Source: an uncultured Clostridia bacterium (GTDB lineage: Bacteria; Bacillota_A; Clostridia; TANB77; CAG-508). From it: a stretch of 6,571 bases of DNA. Positions within the stretch are counted from its first letter, which is position 1. Every line of letters begins with the position of its first letter. Position numbers and translations under genes: made by a program. Location of the stretch: positions 1 to 6,571 of the forward strand of contig CANBLA010000056.1 in assembly GCA_947369305.1 (NCBI GenBank), written 5' to 3'. The notes under the pieces were generated by a model. It was not told the DNA's origin. It saw nothing but the letters and a program-made list of their open reading frames with translations, and searched no databases. Positions 5,815 through 6,571 of this stretch are shown here, piece after piece.

Positions 5815-6571
5815 TTAGGAAATCTCATTTTTTGTGATAAATTTTAAATATTCGCGCATAAAATCATTCAAATTTCCATCCATTACAGATCCGTACATTT
5901 CCTACTTCATAATTTGTTCTATGGTCTTTTACCAAAGTATAGGGACAAAAAACATAGGAACGAATTTGACTTCCGCCAGCCAATATCCATTTCAGTTCCT
6001 TTGATATTCGCCATTTTTTCGCGTTCTTCTTTTTCTTTGATTGCTAATAATTTGGATTTTAACATGCGCATCGCCGTATCTCGATTTTGAAATTGCGAAC
6101 GTTCCGATTGGCAGGTCACCACAAGATTGGTCGGAATATGAACAATACGAATTGCTGAACTTGTTTTATTAATATGCTGACCGCCTGCTCCTGATGAACG
6201 AAATACATCAATGCGTAAATCATCTGGATTAATTTCAATTTCTGAATGCTCGTCGGTTATTTCTGGCAAAACTTCCACCGAAGCAAAAGAAGTATGGCGT
6301 CTTCCGCCACTATCAAATGGTGAAATGCGAACTAAACGATGAACGCCATTTTCACTTTTTAAATAACCATAAGCGTTTTCACCAGAAACCAAAAAAGTAA
6401 CACTTTTTAGACCTGCTTCTTCCCCATCTAAATAGTCCAATTCTTTAACGATATATCCATTACTGCTTGCCCATCTTGTGTACATGCGATAAAGCATTTG
6501 AGCCCAGTCTTGTGATTCCGTTCCGCCCGGGCTCCCGGATGAATGGTAAGAATGGCATTGTTTGCGTCATA
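5815..6571 (-). CDS. prfB: Peptide chain release factor 2, 5'-truncated by the window, read across four +1 shifts at CGG codons
   Basis: RF2 recognises UGA and UAA and triggers peptide release. Conventional reading breaks it into fragments, of which the longest is 6497-5919. Skipping the C of four in-frame CGG codons gives one 250-residue reading from the window edge to the TAA at 5815-5817: [22 protein letters not shown], then [12 protein letters not shown], the stop-codon-reading SPF motif ([12 protein letters not shown]), the catalytic GGQ loop ([12 protein letters not shown]), then [35 protein letters not shown] and the tail [12 protein letters not shown]. With about 115 residues missing beyond 6571 the length agrees with a roughly 365-residue RF2. 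Classical prfB also has a CUU-UGA +1 site near codon 25, which would lie outside the window. The methionine at 6497 is not the real start. Alternatives are a recent pseudogene or base-calling errors, but an essential gene failing four times at the same codon argues for recoding. Confidence 0.85.
5891..5893 (-). other. Putative +1 recoding site (CGG), fourth in prfB
   Basis: The minus strand reads AAT GTA CGG ATC. Dropping the C gives GTA GGA TCT GTA ATG GAT GGA, i.e. GNVGSVMDG, and continues through the RF2 C-terminus to the TAA at 5815. Confidence 0.72.
5973..5975 (-). other. Putative +1 recoding site (CGG), third in prfB
   Basis: The minus strand reads GGC TGG CGG AAG. Dropping the C gives TGG GGA AGT CAA ATT, i.e. 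the highly conserved GWGSQIRSY block of RF2. Unshifted reading gives RKSNSFLCF and a stop at 5919. Confidence 0.78.
6523..6525 (-). other. Putative +1 recoding site (CGG), second in prfB
   Basis: After the first shift the minus strand reads GGG CGG AAC. Dropping the C gives GGG GGA ACG GAA TCA, the GGTES part of the RF2 motif. This site comes only one codon after the preceding one. Confidence 0.72.
6527..6529 (-). other. Putative +1 recoding site (CGG), first in prfB within the window
   Basis: The minus strand reads CAT CCG GGA GCC CGG GCG. Dropping the C gives GCC GGG, Ala-Gly, as in HPGAGG. Together with the next site it accounts for the two surplus bases between HPGA and TESQDW. Confidence 0.72.

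Noticed and set aside
3366..6529. The extra C bases as plain sequencing or assembly errors
   Set aside because: Not fully excluded. An error process should not know the reading frame, yet all six extra bases precede an in-phase Gly codon, and identical CGGA contexts out of frame carry no surplus base. Raw reads would decide.
3366..6529. CGG simply reassigned to another amino acid such as Trp or Gln
   Set aside because: A pure reassignment would keep the frame. Here the downstream family sequence is recovered only in the +1 frame, so substituting another residue at CGG does not repair the genes.
3152..6571. prfB and yabQ as ordinary frameshifted pseudogenes
   Set aside because: Random decay would not place every break on an in-frame CGG with the same +1 outcome, and all catalytic and conserved motifs are kept on both sides. 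Kept only as an alternative.

Overview
The window is AT-rich DNA from an endospore-forming Bacillota (Firmicutes) chromosome. The evidence is the yabP-yabQ-divIC gene order known from Bacillus and Clostridium, Shine-Dalgarno sites of the GGAGG type, and intrinsic hairpin terminators. The genus cannot be fixed from the sequence. Every gene lies on the minus strand, so transcription runs from high to low coordinates.

Layout in transcription order: the 3' two thirds of prfB (release factor 2, running in from beyond 6571); a class with two ACT domains of aspartate kinase (start 5692) with its own hairpin; a small coiled-coil protein of unknown function (4341-4000) behind its own promoter; a cluster of yabP, yabQ (spore coat/cortex morphogenesis), divIC (division septum) and rho (transcription termination), closed by a long bidirectional terminator; then a roughly 310-base gene-free stretch holding a strong promoter and a structured leader; then a Xer-type tyrosine recombinase, closed by a second bidirectional terminator. 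A convergent plus-strand gene may end just inside the left edge.

The striking feature is a shared pattern of apparent +1 frameshifts. prfB (four times), yabP (once) and yabQ (once) look broken if translated conventionally. In all six cases the break falls exactly on an in-frame CGG codon, and skipping the C so that the next codon is GGA or GGG (glycine) restores the family sequence: [12 protein letters not shown] and [11 protein letters not shown] in RF2, a GFIGKIFK ending in YabP, and the second membrane half of YabQ. No gene in the window uses CGG in frame as arginine, although about twenty CGG triplets occur out of frame in intact reading. This suggests that CGG is unassigned in this organism and that C-GGA/GGG is read as glycine by +1 frameshifting or four-base decoding. 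A systematic sequencing or assembly artefact is the main alternative.

The remaining genes (xer, rho, divIC, the coiled-coil gene and lysC) read through without interruption and contain no in-frame CGG.
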